The position numbers and the translations under genes were made by a program. Below, one piece after another: positions 43,001-50,622 of a DNA stretch of 64,000 nucleotides (within the stretch, counting starts at the first letter, position 1; every line of letters starts with the position of its first letter). The DNA comes from CAVTBX01 sp963733135. Its GTDB lineage: Bacteria; Actinomycetota; Thermoleophilia; Gaiellales; Gaiellaceae. Under the pieces are notes generated by a model, which was given only the letters and a program-made list of their open reading frames with translations, did not search any database and was not told where the DNA came from. The stretch is from assembly GCA_963733135.1 (NCBI GenBank), contig CAVTBX010000003.1, forward strand, positions 62,001 through 126,000, read 5' to 3'.

Positions 43001-43341
43001 AGCTCTGGCCTGGGAGCATCGCGTCCTCGTACTGGCTGGGCGACCTTGCGTTCGCACTGCACGGCATCCGAGACGAGGACACCGTTCTCCGGGCGCTCAT
43101 GAGGCTCGAGGGAACGAGCCGGTGGGTGGAGGCCGCGATCGCCGTCGTGAAAGGACGTCACGCCGAGGCAGCTCGCGTCTACCGCGCAATCGGCTCGGTG
43201 CCGGACGAAGCCTTCGTCCTCCTCCGTTCAGCTCACTCGTCGGAGGCTCCGGCCGGTGGCTTGGAGCGCGCCCTGGCGCTGTCTCGGTTGCTCGGAGCGG
43301 CCGCGTACGTCCGTGAGGCGACGGCGCTCCACGCCGGCTAG
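40003..43341 (+). CDS. Class III adenylate/guanylate cyclase fused to STAND AAA-ATPase and TPR repeats
   Basis: A 1112-residue signalling protein. An N-terminal zinc ribbon (CQACGSDNPEPAAYCNRCGSEL) is followed by a class III cyclase catalytic domain at ~35-215: metal-binding VLFVDLVGFTAMSE, FIGDAVMALFG, GITTGEVIV and HGDVVNTAARLQ. A STAND ATPase follows with Walker A SGPPGIGKSRLV and VLVFEDLHWADDGLLDF. A long helical TPR-like region (~580-1112) ends it. It is directly downstream of paaD. Ligand binding to the TPR/ATPase part may gate cyclic-nucleotide synthesis, as assumed for this architecture. Confidence 0.9.
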   Translation: MTLTCQACGSDNPEPAAYCNRCGSELARPQSPSERKVVSVLFVDLVGFTAMSEQLDPEDVRSILDPYYETVRAQLVRYGGTVEKFIGDAVMALFGAPAAHEDDPERAVRAGYAVCQAMARMRETGLLSDLHVRVGITTGEVIVARGARPHAGEAMAHGDVVNTAARLQSHAPIGGILVDRRTHEATRGQIDFRVAPAVEARGKSEPIAAWEVVAPRARTGADRPTLRRRLVGREHELEALTDALEEAKGGNPRLVVLSGPPGIGKSRLVGELFRHLDESDDFFFWRQGRSLPYGDGATYWALAEIVKAQAGVLASDSTATVRDKLRLAVHDAVRDADDARWAEDHLAPLAGLEGSRELRGDFRFEAFSAWRRFLEGIAEKRPLVLVFEDLHWADDGLLDFIADHLARRFRGRLLMVATCRLELLERRPDWPERGERVTLVELGPLTDGETEAVVADVLGSASAPSELLAPLVKRAAGNPLYAEEFIRMLVDRGRLEDTDGSWRLTEPELPLPDSVHAIIAARLDMLPDDQKLLLQDAAVIGRGFWLGALAAVGGHESEASERLLEGLERKQLVRRERDSIVRDESQLAFCHVLVRDVAYGQVPRSIRAEKHRRAAQWFETLSPERSEDKAEMLAHHYATALGFARAARQETETLEERTRFALRDVGDRAVSLNAFAKAATFYADSLELWPGNDPERLNLIFRLGEAQLHSEVGGLETLTEAREGFLSQGRTAEAAEANVLLGELLWTRGDPHALTHLEEAAALLAESPPSHAKAYVVANLARFLMIHGEHSAAIRLGLEALAMVEELGTSELRAHVLATVGLARTRSGDSTGLVDLEQSIELAVKINSIESVRGYANLGNALVEAGELSRAFTQYERGRAAASRYGDVDRIRWFDAERIYEHYWLGSWDVALELADGVVADAAAGTPTSIEQDARLLRSRIRAARDDPEGALEDAERSLELGRRARYPEMLVPALALQARLRATTGSTDETAGYVAEILELWPGSIASSYWLGDLAFALHGIRDEDTVLRALMRLEGTSRWVEAAIAVVKGRHAEAARVYRAIGSVPDEAFVLLRSAHSSEAPAGGLERALALSRLLGAAAYVREATALHAG

Positions 43342-43649
43342 GACACCTGGGTTGCTCCGTCTCCTCCGAATCGCTGGCGCCAGACCTCCAGGCTGATGTG
43401 GAGCGTCACATCGATCCCGTCGAGCTCCTCGGCGAAGCCGTAGAAGCTGGTCCCAGGGTCATCGCCGCTCGGCTCGAAGCTGTTGAAGAGGCAATACCCA
43501 ATCCGCCCATCCAGCGAGAAGTCGAGCGACCCCTCCTGGTACTCGGCCCCGTGCTTCTTCATGACCTGGCGGACATGGTCTTCGGGATCCCTGAGCCAGT
43601 CCGGATCCGGTGGCGACATGGCATGGAACATGAGTCTCCCTCGCGGCAT
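43338..43649 (-). CDS. Uncharacterised ~103-residue protein
   Basis: A soluble protein beginning MPRGRLMFHAMSPPDPDWLRDPEDHVRQVMKKHGAEYQEGSLDF and continuing DGRIGYCLFNSFEPSGDDPGTSFYGFAEELDGIDVTLHISLEVW. The ATG at 43649 is preceded by GAGGAGGAG. I do not recognise it. The alternating beta pattern and single Cys suggest a small alpha/beta fold. It is convergent with the cyclase gene, overlapping its stop by 4 bases. Confidence 0.6.
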   Translation of the reverse strand: MPRGRLMFHAMSPPDPDWLRDPEDHVRQVMKKHGAEYQEGSLDFSLDGRIGYCLFNSFEPSGDDPGTSFYGFAEELDGIDVTLHISLEVWRQRFGGDGATQVS

Positions 43650-43737
43650 GGCTCCTCCTCGCGTCTCGTCTCGTCCCGGCGCGATCATCGCTGCTTCCCA
43701 CATCCCGTTGCAAGAGCGGCGGCGATAGGGTCGCTTC

Positions 43738-44145
43738 GTGCCGCAAGCGCCTCTACCGCCGGAGCTCGACCGCTTTCTTCAGGCGCCTCGCGTCGCCATC
43801 GTCGGCACGGTGACTCCCCAAGGCGCGCCGGTCACCACGCCGTGCTGGTTCGACTGGGCCGAGGGGAGATTCACGATCTCGATGTCTTCGGACGGCCCTC
43901 GCCTTCGGAACCTTCAGAACGACCCGCGCGTGGCGCTCAGCGTCCTCGGCGAAGACTGGTACGAGCACGTCTCGCTCCTCGGCCGAGCGGTCGAGTACCG
44001 CGACGACCCAGACCTGGCCGACATCGACGCGCTCTCGCAGCGTTACCTCGGCGAGCCGTACGAGGACAGGTCGTACCGGGGCACGACCGTGGTCGCCACT
44101 GTCGAGCGCTGGCACACCTGGGGCGACCCGGGCGCATCCGTCTAG
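43738..44145 (+). CDS. PPOX class (F420/FMN-dependent) split-barrel protein
   Basis: A 135-residue split-barrel protein (LQAPRVAIVGTVTPQGAPVTTPCWFDWAEGRFTISMSSDGPRLRNLQNDPRVALSVLGED). This is the Rv-like F420-dependent pyridoxamine-oxidase-fold group. GTG start. Its TAG stop (44143-44145) is inside the CTAG that begins repeat R1 copy 2. Confidence 0.85.
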   Translation: MPQAPLPPELDRFLQAPRVAIVGTVTPQGAPVTTPCWFDWAEGRFTISMSSDGPRLRNLQNDPRVALSVLGEDWYEHVSLLGRAVEYRDDPDLADIDALSQRYLGEPYEDRSYRGTTVVATVERWHTWGDPGASV

Positions 44146-44321
44146 GAGGGTTTGGCGAAATGGTCTTCGTTGCCTGGGCGCACGCCTGCGCGTCCACTCT
44201 CCGCGCAAGGACGCAGGGAGTGTTCGTACCCTGGATTCTGGACGCGGATGCGTACGACTGAGGACGCCGCCTCGGGACGATCAGCGCGACCGGGCGACAC
44301 AACGGCTATTTCGTCAAACCC
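44142..44321. repeat. Palindromic element R1, copy 2 (about 180 bp)
   Basis: Begins CTAGGAGGGTTTGGCGAAAT; GGGTTTGGCGAAAT (44148-44161) pairs with ATTTCGTCAAACCC (44308-44321) with one G·U-type mismatch. Inside, CGTTG (44168-44172) pairs with CAACG (44300-44304). The core blocks 44207-44230 and 44255-44275 match copy 1 at 23/24 and 20/21 positions. The segment between them is longer (24 versus 14 bases) but keeps CGTAC…GTACG pairing. Arm sequences differ between copies yet remain complementary. Confidence 0.8.
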
Positions 44322-44633
44322 GACAAGCCAGCTTCACCTGAATCGGGGAGACGCGTCGCCGCGACTCCGCGAAAGACGAGCGGGTTCGGCTCCGGTTCGC
44401 TAAGTGGGTGCGATGGAGCCGCGGCATCCTCACGTACTTCTGCGTCCTGGCGCTCGCCTTGAGCGGCGCCGGCGCGAGCCTCGGCAGCATTGACGAGTCC
44501 GCCACGCCGGTCGTGCAGGGCTGGTCGGCGAACGCCGCAGAGCCGCACAGCCCTCCGACCTCGGCCAGCGCCGTCAAGGCGCCGGGCAGGGCCGGGCGAC
44601 GGAGCTCGAAGCTCCTAGACCGCTCGACGGCCG
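44322..44633. other. Gap between repeat R1 and a crotonase gene; possible signal-peptide ORF
   Basis: No convincing complete gene. A GTG at 44408 on the plus strand opens VRWSRGILTYFCVLALALSGAGASLGSI, a plausible signal peptide, but the frame soon becomes low-complexity and runs antisense into the enoyl-CoA hydratase gene. It may be the remnant of a secreted protein. Nothing else is evident. Confidence 0.3.
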
Positions 44634-45404
44634 CTAGCGCCCGCGAAACTCGGGTGCCCGCTTCTCGAGGAACGAGGCAACGCCTTCGGCAAAGTCCTCG
44701 CTCTCTGTCGCCACCGCCTGAAGCTGCGCCTCGAGCTCGAGCTGCTCAGCCAGCGTCCTGGGGAGTGCCCCGTCGAGAAGACGTTTCGTCATGCCGATGC
44801 CCTTGGTCGGCATGGCTGCAAGGCTCGCGGCAAGCTCGGCCGCTCGAGTCGGGAGCACGTCAGCTTCGACGACCTCCGAGACAAGCCCCCAGGCGTGCGC
44901 CTCGGCGGCTGAGAGCTTCCGGCCCGAGGTCAGCCATTCGAACGCGCGGGCCTGCCCGAGCAGGCGCACGGCGAAGAACGTGCCTCCTGAGTCGGGTACC
45001 AGCCCGACGTTCACGAACGCGGGGACGAAGCTCGCGGTGTCGGCGGCGAGTCGGAGGTCGCAGGCAAGGGCGAAGGAGAGCCCGGCGCCGGCGGCCGGCC
45101 CGTTCACGGCCGCGAAGACCGGCTTCTCGAGTGCCCTGATTGCAAGGACGTTCGGGTGGTACTGATGGCGCAGGCGGGTGGCGATATCTCCGGGGCCGCC
45201 GGAGAACTCCTTCAGGTCCTGGCCGACGCAGAAGCCGCGGCCGGCGCCCGTGAGGACGACCGCTCTGATCTCGGCATCGCGCGCGTCCTTCAGCGCGGCG
45301 GCGAGCGCCTCGTGCATGGCGGCGTTGAACGCATTCAGAACGTCCGGGCGATTCAACGTGATCGTCAAAACGGCCCCGTCGCGCCTCGTCTCGACCTCGG
45401 CCAT
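44634..45404 (-). CDS. Enoyl-CoA hydratase/isomerase, PaaG-like
   Basis: A 256-residue crotonase (GAVLTITLNRPDVLNAFNAAMHEAL … GAGRGFCVGQDLKEFSGG … NGPAAGAGLSFALACDL … VNVGLVPDSGGTFF). The Asp in LVPDSGG and the CVGQDL motif are typical of PaaG-type ring-opening isomerases (oxepin-CoA formation from the phenylacetyl-CoA epoxide). The ATG at 45404 follows GGGAGGGAGGGG. Given the nearby paaABCD this assignment is attractive; a generic crotonase is the alternative. Confidence 0.82.
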   Translation of the reverse strand: MAEVETRRDGAVLTITLNRPDVLNAFNAAMHEALAAALKDARDAEIRAVVLTGAGRGFCVGQDLKEFSGGPGDIATRLRHQYHPNVLAIRALEKPVFAAVNGPAAGAGLSFALACDLRLAADTASFVPAFVNVGLVPDSGGTFFAVRLLGQARAFEWLTSGRKLSAAEAHAWGLVSEVVEADVLPTRAAELAASLAAMPTKGIGMTKRLLDGALPRTLAEQLELEAQLQAVATESEDFAEGVASFLEKRAPEFRGR

Positions 45405-45457
45405 ACCCCTCCCTCCCACCTCACGGCAGCTCGAATGTGCGGTGCTAGCTTGCCAGC

Positions 45458-46468
45458 GTGAGTGAGCTTCTGTTCGTGGACGCGGTGCTCGGGCCGGAGC
45501 GAAGGGATGGCGAGGCGGGGCAGCCGGACGACGCCGAAGCGCTGGATGCGTACTCACGCGTCGTGACCCGGGTGGCCGGGCGTCTGTCGCGCGCGGTGGC
45601 GAGCCTGAGGGTGGCGCGACGCGTGCGCGGCGGACGCCGGCTCGAGGGAGGCGGGAGCGCAGTCGTCGTCGCGCCGGACGGGCTGATGCTCACTTCCGCC
45701 CATGTGGTCGCACGCGCTCGAGCTGGCCGCGCGTCCTTCTCCGACGGACGGGACTGCGAGTTCGAGGTGGTCGGCTCGGATCCGCTCTCGGATCTCGCGG
45801 TGCTTCGGGCAGATACGCGTGAGCTGACGGCAGCGGAGCTTGGGGACGCGGAGGATCTCCGCGTCGGGCAGCTCGTCGTGGCGATCGGCAACCCGCACGG
45901 GTTCGGCGGCTCGGTCACCGCCGGAGTCGTCTCGGCGCTTGGGCGTTCCCTGCCGACGCGGGCCGGATCCGCCACCCGAATCGTCGAGAACGTGATCCAG
46001 ACGGACGCGGCGCTGAACCCCGGCAACTCGGGTGGTGCACTCGCGGACGGAACGGGCCGGGTCATCGGCGTCAACACCGCGGTGGCAGGGGTGGGGCTCG
46101 GGCTGGCGGTGCCGATCAATGCGACGACACGAGCGATACTCGGCGCGCTCATTGCCGAAGGGGTATTCCGGCGGGCCTACATCGGGATCGCCGGAGGCTC
46201 GAGGCCGCTGCCACCGCGTCTGGCCAGGGAGACCGGCCGTGAGGCAGGCGTCGAGGTCGTCGAAGTCGTGGACGGAAGTCCCGCCGCGCGGGCCGGCCTG
46301 CGGCCGGCCGATCTGATCCTCGACGTCGACGGCGCCGCGACCGTCGATGCGGGCGACCTACAGCGCCTCATGACGGGCGAGCGCATCGGGCGCTCCGTGC
46401 GACTCCGAGTCGTGCGCGACGAGCGACCTCGGGACATCGAGGTCGTTCCGGACGAGCTCGCAGTCTGA
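45458..46468 (+). CDS. HtrA/Deg-like S1C serine protease with PDZ domain
   Basis: A 336-residue protease with His in LMLTSAHVVAR, Asp in GSDPLSDLAVLRAD, Ser in TDAALNPGNSGGALAD, and a C-terminal PDZ domain (GVEVVEVVDGSPAARAGLRPADLILDVDGAATVDAGDLQRLM). There is no signal peptide or membrane helix (it starts MSELLFVDAVLG), so it is likely cytoplasmic, unlike most HtrA proteins. GTG start. It is divergent from the PaaG-like gene. Confidence 0.9.
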   Translation: MSELLFVDAVLGPERRDGEAGQPDDAEALDAYSRVVTRVAGRLSRAVASLRVARRVRGGRRLEGGGSAVVVAPDGLMLTSAHVVARARAGRASFSDGRDCEFEVVGSDPLSDLAVLRADTRELTAAELGDAEDLRVGQLVVAIGNPHGFGGSVTAGVVSALGRSLPTRAGSATRIVENVIQTDAALNPGNSGGALADGTGRVIGVNTAVAGVGLGLAVPINATTRAILGALIAEGVFRRAYIGIAGGSRPLPPRLARETGREAGVEVVEVVDGSPAARAGLRPADLILDVDGAATVDAGDLQRLMTGERIGRSVRLRVVRDERPRDIEVVPDELAV

Positions 46469-46499
46469 CGCCTACCCGAGCGGGATCGTCTCTCCCAGA

Positions 46500-46524
46500 C
46501 ACGTCCTGGGGGCTGTCCCCAGGG
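46500..46524. repeat. Short interspersed repeat R4, intergenic copy
   Basis: A 25-base repeat that opens CACGTCCTGGGG, continues GCTGTCCCC and ends AGGG. CCTGGGG…CCCCAGG can form a hairpin between the htrA-like and PaaF-like genes, which converge here; it may serve as their terminator. Two copies lie inside the E2 gene. Confidence 0.7.
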
Positions 46525-46539
46525 CATGGCCGTTCGGGA

Positions 46540-47304
46540 CTAGCGACCCTTGAAGTTCGGGTCGCGCTTCTCGGTGAACGCGGTCAGACCCTCGCGGGCA
46601 TCGTCTGATGCGAAGGCGAGGTAGAGCTGCTTGCGCTCGTAGTCGAGGCCGACCTCGAGCGTGGTGTCGAACGCCCGGTTCACCGCCGCCTTCGCGAGCT
46701 GCTGCGCGACCGGCCCTTTGCCGGCGATCTCCCGCGCCACGGCCTTGGCCTCCGACAGCCAGGCCTCGCGCGCCACGACGCGCGCCACGAGGCCGGCCCG
46801 TTCCGCCTCGCGAGCGTCGAGGAATCGGCCGGTCAGGATCACGTCCATCGCCTTCGCCTTCCCGACCGCCCGGGTCAGTCGCTGAGTCCCGCCGGCGCCG
46901 GGGATGATCCCAAGACCCGTCTCCGGTTGGCCGAACCGCGCCGACTCCGAGGCGACGATCAGGTCGCACGCCAGCGCGAGCTCGCACCCACCGCCCAGGC
47001 ACCAGCCCGAGACGGCCGCCACGAGCGGCGTTCGCAGCGTGCGGATCGCGTCCCACTGACCTACGCGGCGCTGGGCCAGCATCTCCATCGCCGTCGCGTT
47101 CGCCATCTCTTCGATGTCGGCGCCGGCCGCGAAGACCCGCTCGTTCCCGGCCACGACGATGCAGCGCACGTCTGGGTCTGCGTCGAGTTCCTCGAGCGCG
47201 CCGACGAGCTCGTTCATGAGCTGAGTCGAGAGAGCGTTCAGCTGCTTCGGCCTGTCGAGCGTGACGACGGCGATCTGCTCCTCACGCTCGACTCGAACGC
47301 TCAT
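46540..47304 (-). CDS. Enoyl-CoA hydratase, PaaF-like
   Basis: A 254-residue crotonase (VAVVTLDRP-type start EEQIAVVTLDRPKQLNAL; oxyanion region VFAAGADIEEM; WCLGGGCELALACDL; catalytic Glu in ETGLGIIPGAGGTQRL). Both catalytic glutamate positions are plausible, so it is a true hydratase. In the phenylacetate context it would be PaaF (2,3-dehydroadipyl-CoA hydratase). ATG at 47304 with an ATGA overlap with the upstream NTF2-like gene. Confidence 0.85.
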   Translation of the reverse strand: MSVRVEREEQIAVVTLDRPKQLNALSTQLMNELVGALEELDADPDVRCIVVAGNERVFAAGADIEEMANATAMEMLAQRRVGQWDAIRTLRTPLVAAVSGWCLGGGCELALACDLIVASESARFGQPETGLGIIPGAGGTQRLTRAVGKAKAMDVILTGRFLDAREAERAGLVARVVAREAWLSEAKAVAREIAGKGPVAQQLAKAAVNRAFDTTLEVGLDYERKQLYLAFASDDAREGLTAFTEKRDPNFKGR

Positions 47305-47669
47305 GAGCTTCCCAGCCGAACTGAGGAGCGCCAAGACGGTCGCCAGTGGCCGTCGACGCTCGTGAACACGTCGGTCACCGCGTACTCACCACTCAGATCG
47401 CGGGCGCCGGCTTGCGCCTCCCAGGTGAGCCGCGCCCAGACGATCGCCGTGTCGCCGTACTCCCGCACGCCGAGCACTCGTGCGCCGAGCGACCGCGTGT
47501 CGATCGACGGGAGCGAGCGTAGCCATGCTTCGCGTGGCATCTCGGGCGCCACACCACCCTCGCTCATCAAGACGAAGTCGTCGGCGAGAAACGACTCGGC
47601 GACCTCGACATCTCGTTTGGCGACGATGGCCGCCCAGTCGTCCTCGAGCCGCTGGAAGAGCTCAGTCAC
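47301..47669 (-). CDS. NTF2-like (SnoaL/DUF4440) protein
   Basis: A 122-residue NTF2-fold protein (LFQRLEDDWAAIVAKRDVEVAESFLADDFVLMSEGG … SLGARVLGVREYGDTAIVWARLTWEAQAG … YAVTDVFTSVDGHWRPSW). The family includes small isomerases, dehydratases and ligand-binding proteins. It lies between two crotonase genes with 4- and 8-base overlaps, so it likely belongs to the same CoA-catabolism operon. Role unknown. GTG start. Confidence 0.75.
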   Translation of the reverse strand: MTELFQRLEDDWAAIVAKRDVEVAESFLADDFVLMSEGGVAPEMPREAWLRSLPSIDTRSLGARVLGVREYGDTAIVWARLTWEAQAGARDLSGEYAVTDVFTSVDGHWRPSWRSSVRLGSS

Positions 47670-48480
47670 GTCGTTTCCGCTCGAGGAACGCCTGCACGGC
47701 CGCCTTCGGCTCCTCGGTCGCCATCGAGAGCGCAAGCCAGTCGCGCGCGTGGCCGACGGTGCTGTGCCAGGCGAGATCACGCCAGAAGTTGAGCTGCTGT
47801 TTGGTGTAGCGCACGGTTTGCGGGAGCTTCGCCGCGAGCTTCTCGACGAGCTCGTCCACGGTTGAATCGAGCTCCGCGGCCGGCACGACCCGGTTCACGA
47901 GCCCCCACTCGAGCGCCCGCTCGGCCGGGATCTCCTCGCAGAGGAAGAGGATCTCGCGAGCGCGCCGGTCGCCGACCATGATCGGAAGCCACTGCGTCGC
48001 GCCGCCCGCCGGTACCGATCCGTGCTCCGGCCCGACGTGGCGGATGAACGCATCGTCGACCAGCACCGAGAGGTCGCACGCCATCTGGAGCTCGTTGCCG
48101 CCGCCGACGCAGATCCCGTTGATCCGCGCAAGCGTCGGCTTGCCGATCTCGCGCAGCCGGTCGTGCATGTCCTTGAACGCCCCGAACCACTTCCAGTACT
48201 CGCCGGGCTCGCCGAGGTAGTCGGCCGACCACGACTTCAGGTCTGCACCGACGCAGAACGCCCGTCCCGCGCCCGTGACGACCACGACCCGGACCGAGTC
48301 GTCGTACGACGCGTCCTCGGCGGCGCGCGCGATCTCCCGCAGCATCCTGAAGTCGAACGCGTTCAGGACCTCGGGCCGGTTCAGCGTGATCGTGGCCCGC
48401 GGCGGCGTCTTCTCGTAGACGATCCGCTCGAAGCCGAGATCGGCCGGGTCGACCGCCGCTGGACGATCGGGCTCTGTCAC
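47662..48480 (-). CDS. Enoyl-CoA hydratase/isomerase family protein
   Basis: A 272-residue crotonase (YEKTPPRATITLNRPEVLNAFDFRMLREIARA … GAGRAFCVGADLKSWSADYLGEPGEYWKWFGAFKDMHDRLREIGKP … CVGGGNELQMACDLS … GPEHGSVPAGGATQWLP). The long insertion and HGSVPAGGATQ motif resemble cyclohexa-1,5-diene-CoA or dihydroxynaphthoyl-CoA synthase-like branches. The catalytic Glu of hydratases is not obvious at GSVPAGG. Exact substrate unknown. GTG start with a GTGA overlap to the EthD-like gene. Confidence 0.8.
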   Translation of the reverse strand: MTEPDRPAAVDPADLGFERIVYEKTPPRATITLNRPEVLNAFDFRMLREIARAAEDASYDDSVRVVVVTGAGRAFCVGADLKSWSADYLGEPGEYWKWFGAFKDMHDRLREIGKPTLARINGICVGGGNELQMACDLSVLVDDAFIRHVGPEHGSVPAGGATQWLPIMVGDRRAREILFLCEEIPAERALEWGLVNRVVPAAELDSTVDELVEKLAAKLPQTVRYTKQQLNFWRDLAWHSTVGHARDWLALSMATEEPKAAVQAFLERKRRD

Positions 48481-48755
48481 TCGATCTCGGCGAAGAGGAC
48501 GTGGAACGGAACGCCGAGCTCCATGGCGTCGCGGCCGGTTACGGCAAACTCGGGTGTCCGCGAGGCCTCGCGAAACGCTTCCATGCTCGGGAACTCCCAC
48601 TCCGCGTAGTAGTGGTAGATCGGGTCGCCCATCGGCGCGCCGAATACTTTCCCGTGCCGAAAGGCGCCACCCTCGACCCGCCGGCACAGCGCAGCGTGTT
48701 CCTCGTACCGCTCTGGGTCGGGCTCCCGCTCGTAGAGCACGAAGACTCTGACCAT
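48477..48755 (-). CDS. EthD-family dimeric alpha/beta-barrel protein
   Basis: A 92-residue EthD-like protein (VRVFVLYEREPDPERYEEHAALCRRVEGGAFRHGKVFG … YHYYAEWEFPSMEAFREAS). EthD domains accompany oxygenase or degradation pathways (for example ETBE catabolism) and fold as ferredoxin-like dimers. It heads the crotonase operon at 47.3-48.8 kb. ATG start; a gap of 62 bases separates it from the GabT gene. Confidence 0.85.
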   Translation of the reverse strand: MVRVFVLYEREPDPERYEEHAALCRRVEGGAFRHGKVFGAPMGDPIYHYYAEWEFPSMEAFREASRTPEFAVTGRDAMELGVPFHVLFAEIE

Positions 48756-48817
48756 CGCCTCCCTCTCGTCGTTCGCGGCGGAAGGCTAACGGCTCTCTTG
48801 CGTCCTAGACGGCCGAT

Positions 48818-50119
48818 CTAGGCGGACTGTTCGCCCGCGGTGGCGAGCGATTCCTCGAGGAGCTCGAAACCTCTGGCCAGGTCGTCGTCGGAGACGACGA
48901 GCGGAACGAGCAGGCGGATGACGTTGCCGTAGAGCCCGCACGAGAGGATGACGAGGCCGCGCTCCCTGGCCGCGGCCACCGTGGCCGTCGCAAGCGCTCC
49001 GGCCGGCTCCTTCGTTTCAGCATCTTCGACGAGCTCGAGCGCAAGCATCGGCCCGATTCCGCGCACCTCGCCGATCTGCGTGAAACGCGACGCCATCCTG
49101 TCGAGCGCGGCGCGGGCCGCCTCGCCGATCACCTCGGCCCGCGCGCGAAACTCGGGGGTCGCAATCTCGTCGAGCACGACGGCCGCCGCGGCGCACGCGA
49201 CAGGGTTTCCCCCGAAGGTGCCGCCGAGCCCGCCCGGGGCGACGGCGTCCATGACCTCGGCCCGGCCCGTGACTGCAGCGAGCGGCAGCCCGCCGCCGAG
49301 CGACTTGCCCGAGACGAGCAGATCCGGTTCGACGCCGAAGCGCTCGATCGCCCAAACGGGGCCGGTTCGGCCGACCCCCGCCTGCACCTCGTCGTCCACG
49401 TAGAGGATCCCGTGTCGCTCACAGATCTCCGCCAGCCGTTTCGGGAAGTCCTCCGGCATCGCGATGAACCCGCCTTCCCCCTGGACCGGTTCGAGAACCA
49501 CACAGGCGACGGACGCGGGATCCACCTCGGCCTTGAAGAGCGTCTCGAGCCCGGCGATCGCGTCGTCGGTCGTGACGCCGCGATAGGGATACGGAGCCGG
49601 CGCCCGGTAGACCTCGGGCGCGAACGGCCCGAAGCCCTGCTTGTACGCGACCTTGCTGGTCATCGACATCGTCAGGAGCGTGCGGCCGTGGAATGCGCGG
49701 TCGAAGACGACGACAGCCGGGCGCCCAGTGGCTGCGCGTGCGATCTTGACCGCGTTCTCGATCGCCTCGGCTCCCGAGTTCAGGAGGATCGACTTCTGAT
49801 CCGAGCCGCGGCAGGGCGAGAGCTCAGCGAGGCGGCGGCAGACCTCGACGTACGGCTCGTACATCCCGACCATGAAGCACTGATGGAGGAAGGTGTCGAC
49901 CTGCTCATGGATGGCCGCGACAACCGCCGGCGGGCCATGGCCGGCGTTCTGACAGCCGAGGCCTCCGGCGAAGTCGATGTACTCGCGACCGTCGACGTCC
50001 CAGATGCGTGCTCCCTCGGCGCGAGCAACGACCAGCGGCGGCGTTGCGACGCCACGGGCGACGTAGCGGTCGCGTCCAGCGGCGATCGCCTCGGAAGCAG
50101 TGTGCTCGCGGAGCGCCAT
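48818..50119 (-). CDS. gabT: Class III aminotransferase, 4-aminobutyrate aminotransferase-like
   Basis: A 433-residue PLP enzyme (IWDVDGREYIDFAGGLGCQNAGHGPPAVVAAIHEQ … NSGAEAIENAVKIAR … FDRAFHGRTLLTMSMTSK … VVLEPVQGEGGFIAMPEDF … VDDEVQAGVGRTG … PDLLVSGKSLGGGLPLAAVTGRAEVMD). The Schiff-base Lys is in SGKSLGGG. The EPVQGEGG and TSK motifs favour GabT (GABA to succinic semialdehyde). The ALDH at 50.6 kb could oxidise the product. ATG start; it is divergent from the DMT transporter gene. Confidence 0.92.
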   Translation of the reverse strand: MALREHTASEAIAAGRDRYVARGVATPPLVVARAEGARIWDVDGREYIDFAGGLGCQNAGHGPPAVVAAIHEQVDTFLHQCFMVGMYEPYVEVCRRLAELSPCRGSDQKSILLNSGAEAIENAVKIARAATGRPAVVVFDRAFHGRTLLTMSMTSKVAYKQGFGPFAPEVYRAPAPYPYRGVTTDDAIAGLETLFKAEVDPASVACVVLEPVQGEGGFIAMPEDFPKRLAEICERHGILYVDDEVQAGVGRTGPVWAIERFGVEPDLLVSGKSLGGGLPLAAVTGRAEVMDAVAPGGLGGTFGGNPVACAAAAVVLDEIATPEFRARAEVIGEAARAALDRMASRFTQIGEVRGIGPMLALELVEDAETKEPAGALATATVAAARERGLVILSCGLYGNVIRLLVPLVVSDDDLARGFELLEESLATAGEQSA

Positions 50120-50172
50120 GCGCCGAGTGTAAACCTGCCCGCGAGCCGGGTCTGCCTCTAAGCTCGGGCGCC

Positions 50173-50622
50173 GTGTCCGGAAACACGTACGCAGTCGCGC
50201 TTTCGCTTTTCGCCGGCCTTGCCGGTGCGGCGCAGGTCGCGATCAACGGAGCGTTCGGCGAGCGGATCGGAACCCTCGAAGCGACCGCGTTCAACATCTT
50301 CGTGTCGGCTCTGATCCTGGCCGGAATCGTCCTCGTGGCGCGCGCAGGGTTCGGCGGAGTGATCGACGGGCTTCGTGCTCCGGCCTGGCTTTGGCTCGGC
50401 GGTGTGGCCGGCGCGATCATCGTCGGGACGATCACCTTCGCCGGGCCGCAGATCGGCGCGCTCGCGACCATCGCGCTCCTGATCGCGGGTCAGCTCGTGA
50501 TGGGAGTCGTCATCGACCAGTTCGGCCTCTTCGGCGTCGAGCGCATCACGGTCACCGCGACGCGGCTCGCAGGGGTGGCGCTCCTGGCCGTCGGCGCCCT
50601 GCTCGTCCTGCGCGGGCGCTAG
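50173..50622 (+). CDS. DMT family transporter (DUF606/YdcZ-like)
   Basis: A 149-residue five-helix membrane protein (YAVALSLFAGLAGAAQVAINGAFGERIGTLEATAFNIFVSALILAGIVL … WLWLGGVAGAIIVGTITFAGPQIGALATIALLIAGQLVMGVVIDQFGLFG). DUF606/YdcZ members are dimeric small multidrug/metabolite-like exporters. GTG start. It is convergent with the ALDH gene (4-base overlap). Substrate unknown. Confidence 0.87.
   Translation: MSGNTYAVALSLFAGLAGAAQVAINGAFGERIGTLEATAFNIFVSALILAGIVLVARAGFGGVIDGLRAPAWLWLGGVAGAIIVGTITFAGPQIGALATIALLIAGQLVMGVVIDQFGLFGVERITVTATRLAGVALLAVGALLVLRGR

Noticed and set aside
44408..45139. Plus-strand ORF with signal-like start
   Set aside because: Only the first ~30 residues look protein-like; the remainder is antisense to a crotonase gene. 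Kept only as a note in the gap entry.
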